In this document: positions 15,084-17,241 of the stretch, piece by piece
Numbering within the stretch: position 1 is the first letter of the stretch
Layout of the letters: every line of letters begins with the position of its first letter
Assembly (NCBI GenBank): GCA_946186175.1
Contig: CAMHMG010000032.1
Coordinates: 1-17,241, forward strand
Direction: 5' to 3'
DNA from: an uncultured Clostridia bacterium
GTDB lineage: Bacteria; Bacillota; Clostridia; Lachnospirales; Lachnospiraceae
Length of the DNA stretch: 17,241 nt
Program-made: the position numbers and the translations under genes
Notes under the pieces: generated by a model
Told to the model about the DNA's origin: nothing
Database searches by the model: none
The model's input: only the letters and a program-made list of their open reading frames with translations

Positions 15084-17093
15084 TTAATCATCATAGTCTC
15101 GAAGTGCAACCTTAAGTTCCTTTAACCTGTCACGATATTCAGCTGCCATCTCGAAATTAAGCTCAGCCGCTGCAGTCTCCATCTTCTTAGTGTACTTCTT
15201 GATCTCCGCCTGCAATTCCTTCTTAGACATTGACTCAACATCTTTCTCTTTCAATCTTGCATTTAATTCATCAATATCATCATCTGTTTCGGTAGTGATA
15301 AGATCACGCACTGATTTGACAATTGTTGTCGGTGTAATACCATGCTCCTTGTTGTATGCATCCTGAACCTCACGACGGCGATTCGTCTCATCGATTGCCA
15401 CCTTCATTGAACCGGTAATTGTATCAGCATACATTATTACGCGACCTTCACTGTTACGAGCCGCTCGTCCTATCGTCTGCACAAGCGAGGTCTCTGAACG
15501 TAAGAAGCCCTCTTTGTCAGCATCAAGTATTGCGACAAGAGTTATCTCCGGAATATCAAGTCCCTCACGGAGAAGATTGATTCCGACAAGCACATCAAAT
15601 ACTCCCATTCGAAGATCCCTTACAATCTCAATTCTCTCCAAGGTGTCTATATCAGAATGAAGGTACTTAACCTTAACATTATGTTCGCGAAGATAGTCGG
15701 TAAGATCCTCAGCCATGCGCTTAGTTAATGTTGTAACCAAAACCTTGTGGCCCTTACCAACCTCTTTGTTGATCTCGGAAAGCAAGTCATCCACCTGTCC
15801 TTCAACAGGCTTTACCTCTATCTTAGGATCAAGCAGACCCGTAGGTCTTATCAACTGCTCAACCCGAAGAAGCTCATGATCTGCCTCGTAATCGGACGGC
15901 GTTGCAGACACGAAAAGCACCTGGTCTAATTTATCCTCAAACTCATCAAAACGAAGTGGTCGGTTATCCATGGCTGATGGGAGTCTGAAACCAAAATCCA
16001 CAAGTGTCTGTTTTCTTGAACGATCACCCGCATACATACCTCTTATCTGTGGTACGGTCATATGCGACTCATCAATTATCATTAGAAAATCATCCTTGAA
16101 AAATTCAAGCAAAGTGTTCGGAGTAGAACCGGGAGCAAGCCCCGCAAGCGGTCTTGAATAGTTCTCAATTCCCGAGCAGAAACCTGTCTCTCTTAACATC
16201 TCCATGTCAAAATGTGTGCGCTCATTTATTCGCTGTGCTTCAAGCAGCTTATCATTTTCCTTGAAATACTGCACTCTTTGTTCCAGCTCTTCCTCTATCT
16301 CCTTTGTCGCAGCTTCGATCCTGTCCTGCGGAACTACGTAGTGCGAAGCCGGGAATATAAATGCACAGTTGATACTGCGTTTCACTTCGCCGGTAAGCGG
16401 ATCAAACTCAACAATTCTGTCAATCTCATCACCAAAAAACTCTAACCTGATGGCATCCTCAAAGGTGGATACCGGGAGAATCTCGAGCACATCTCCATGC
16501 ACGCGGAATGTTCCCCTCTTGAAATCCATCTCGTTACGCTCATATTGAATGTCAATAAGGTCTGATATAAGATCCTCCCATTCATAGGTCATTCCGGTAC
16601 GGAGCGTCAACATCATCTCAGCATAGTTTTCCGGCGACCCGATATTGTAAATGCAAGACACTGACGAAATAACTATAACATCACGACGCTCTATAAGCGC
16701 AGCCGTCGCCGAGTGCCTTAACTTATCTATCTCATCATTTATTGATGAATCCTTCTCAATGTAAGTATCAGTTGATGGCACATACGCCTCCGGTTGGTAA
16801 TAATCGTAGTAGGACACAAAATACTCCACCGCATTCTCAGGGAAGAATTCCTTGAACTCACTATAGAGTTGGGCCGCCAGGGTCTTATTGTGCGCAATGA
16901 CGATAGTCGGTTTGTTAAGCTTGGCTATAACATTAGCCATGGTGAAGGTCTTACCGGAACCTGTGACACCAAGCAAAGTCTCGAATTGATTGCCTTCCTT
17001 GAAGCCTTTTACCAACGCATCGATAGCCTGGGGCTGGTCTCCGGTGGGCTTGAAGGGGGCGTGAAGTTTGAAGATTGACTGTTCGTTATCCAG
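15084..17093 (-). CDS. uvrB: Excinuclease ABC subunit B with apparent CTG start
   Basis: UvrB is the helicase-like damage-verification subunit of nucleotide excision repair; it receives DNA from UvrA and recruits UvrC. Visible motifs are Walker A GVTGSGKT (about 40-47), the beta-hairpin YYDYYQPEAYVP (about 93-104) that inserts into DNA, Walker B DESHMT, the helicase motifs INLLREGLDIPE and QTIGRAARN, and the C-terminal UVR domain (about 630-665). Homology begins at FKLHAPFKPTGDQPQAI. The nearest ribosome binding site, GGAGG at 17102-17106, is 8 nt before a CTG at 17093 (5 nt before an ATC), giving 669 residues, the normal family length. The only upstream ATG, at 17192, lies inside a terminator hairpin and lacks a ribosome binding site. 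The gene is followed after 14 nt by the CAP-domain gene. Confidence 0.93.
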   Translation of the reverse strand: MDNEQSIFKLHAPFKPTGDQPQAIDALVKGFKEGNQFETLLGVTGSGKTFTMANVIAKLNKPTIVIAHNKTLAAQLYSEFKEFFPENAVEYFVSYYDYYQPEAYVPSTDTYIEKDSSINDEIDKLRHSATAALIERRDVIVISSVSCIYNIGSPENYAEMMLTLRTGMTYEWEDLISDLIDIQYERNEMDFKRGTFRVHGDVLEILPVSTFEDAIRLEFFGDEIDRIVEFDPLTGEVKRSINCAFIFPASHYVVPQDRIEAATKEIEEELEQRVQYFKENDKLLEAQRINERTHFDMEMLRETGFCSGIENYSRPLAGLAPGSTPNTLLEFFKDDFLMIIDESHMTVPQIRGMYAGDRSRKQTLVDFGFRLPSAMDNRPLRFDEFEDKLDQVLFVSATPSDYEADHELLRVEQLIRPTGLLDPKIEVKPVEGQVDDLLSEINKEVGKGHKVLVTTLTKRMAEDLTDYLREHNVKVKYLHSDIDTLERIEIVRDLRMGVFDVLVGINLLREGLDIPEITLVAILDADKEGFLRSETSLVQTIGRAARNSEGRVIMYADTITGSMKVAIDETNRRREVQDAYNKEHGITPTTIVKSVRDLITTETDDDIDELNARLKEKDVESMSKKELQAEIKKYTKKMETAAAELNFEMAAEYRDRLKELKVALRDYDD

Positions 17094-17130
17094 GATAATC
17101 ACCTCCGGTCTGCTTCTTTTCAGTGCAACT

Positions 17131-17159
17131 ATAATAACACATATGTTCGATTTTGTATA
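17131..17159 (-). promoter_or_regulatory. uvrB promoter with overlapping LexA (SOS) box
   Basis: On the minus strand an extended -10, TGTTATTAT (17131-17139), follows TATACA (17154-17159) at 17 bp. Between and overlapping them is CGAACATATGTGTT (17136-17149), whose first 11 bases match the Bacillus-type LexA consensus CGAACATATGTTCG exactly. Repression of uvrB by LexA and induction by DNA damage would fit. Confidence 0.6.
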
Positions 17160-17161
17160 TA

Positions 17162-17196
17162 GAAAAAAAGCAATGCCAATAAATGTCAGCACCGCT
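17162..17196 (-). terminator. Intrinsic terminator upstream of uvrB
   Basis: On the minus strand AGCGGTGC pairs with GCATTGCT (two G-U pairs) across a 12-nt loop and is followed by seven T. It ends the gene entering from the right edge and separates it from the uvrB promoter. Confidence 0.65.
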
Positions 17197-17205
17197 TTTC
17201 TTTTG

Positions 17206-17241
17206 TTATGGTTTTAGAATTGATCTATTACCGAACCATTT
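17206..17241 (-). CDS. Possible 3' end of a gene entering from the right edge
   Basis: One minus-strand frame reads KWFGNRSILKP and stops with TAA at 17206-17208, 9 bp before a terminator on the same strand. Eleven codons are too few to identify a family or to prove coding; the terminator is the main support. Confidence 0.25.
   Translation of the reverse strand, partial: KWFGNRSILKP

Noticed and set aside
17094..17192. Extended uvrB N-terminus starting at ATG 17192
   Set aside because: It would cross a terminator stem, the promoter and the LexA-like box, has no ribosome binding site, and adds residues not found in UvrB.

Overview
The window looks like chromosomal DNA of a low-GC Gram-positive Clostridium-class bacterium, most likely of the Lachnospiraceae. 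The protein types, the strong GGAGG ribosome binding sites, the AT-rich spacers, the choline-binding-type repeats and the CAP and LRR_5 surface proteins all suggest this, but the species cannot be fixed from sequence alone. Every gene except one, a nitroreductase at 12584-13126, lies on the minus strand, so the map reads from right to left. No tRNA, rRNA, CRISPR array, transposase or prophage gene is visible.

Reading in the direction of transcription: a gene ending just inside the right edge is closed by an intrinsic terminator. Next is uvrB, which appears to lack an ATG/GTG/TTG start beside its ribosome binding site and has a LexA-like box in its promoter. Coupled to it is a secreted CAP/LRR_5 protein whose signal peptide is cut off by an in-frame TAA. 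After the plus-strand nitroreductase come uvrA, a 240-bp string of hairpins, a secreted CHAP-like protein with cell-wall-binding repeats, and a MerR-type regulator with a 12-residue tandem repeat. The MerR gene is followed by a divergent aspartate/ornithine carbamoyltransferase homologue with its own promoter and terminator. Then come a small membrane protein and pyrB-pyrI (aspartate carbamoyltransferase, pyrimidine synthesis), murA (peptidoglycan synthesis) with a good promoter, an OmpR-type regulator with a degenerate receiver, and an RluA-family pseudouridine synthase.

The housekeeping content is nucleotide excision repair (uvrA, uvrB), pyrimidine synthesis (pyrBI) and cell-wall synthesis (murA). 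The less ordinary content is of two kinds. First, three protein genes depart from their families at key residues or in their reading frame: the carbamoyltransferase, the receiver domain and the CAP protein. Second, the intergenic spaces hold at least two families of inverted-repeat elements. Type I has ends like GGTAATTGCGAAAC and occurs at 774-995, 5438-5504 and 12340-12381. Type II begins TTTAACAATTGT, ends ACTAACAATT and occurs at 3283-3496 and 7450-7603. A separate run of related hairpins with roughly 60-bp spacing follows uvrA. The repeat families and the divergent carbamoyltransferase are the best candidates for something undescribed.
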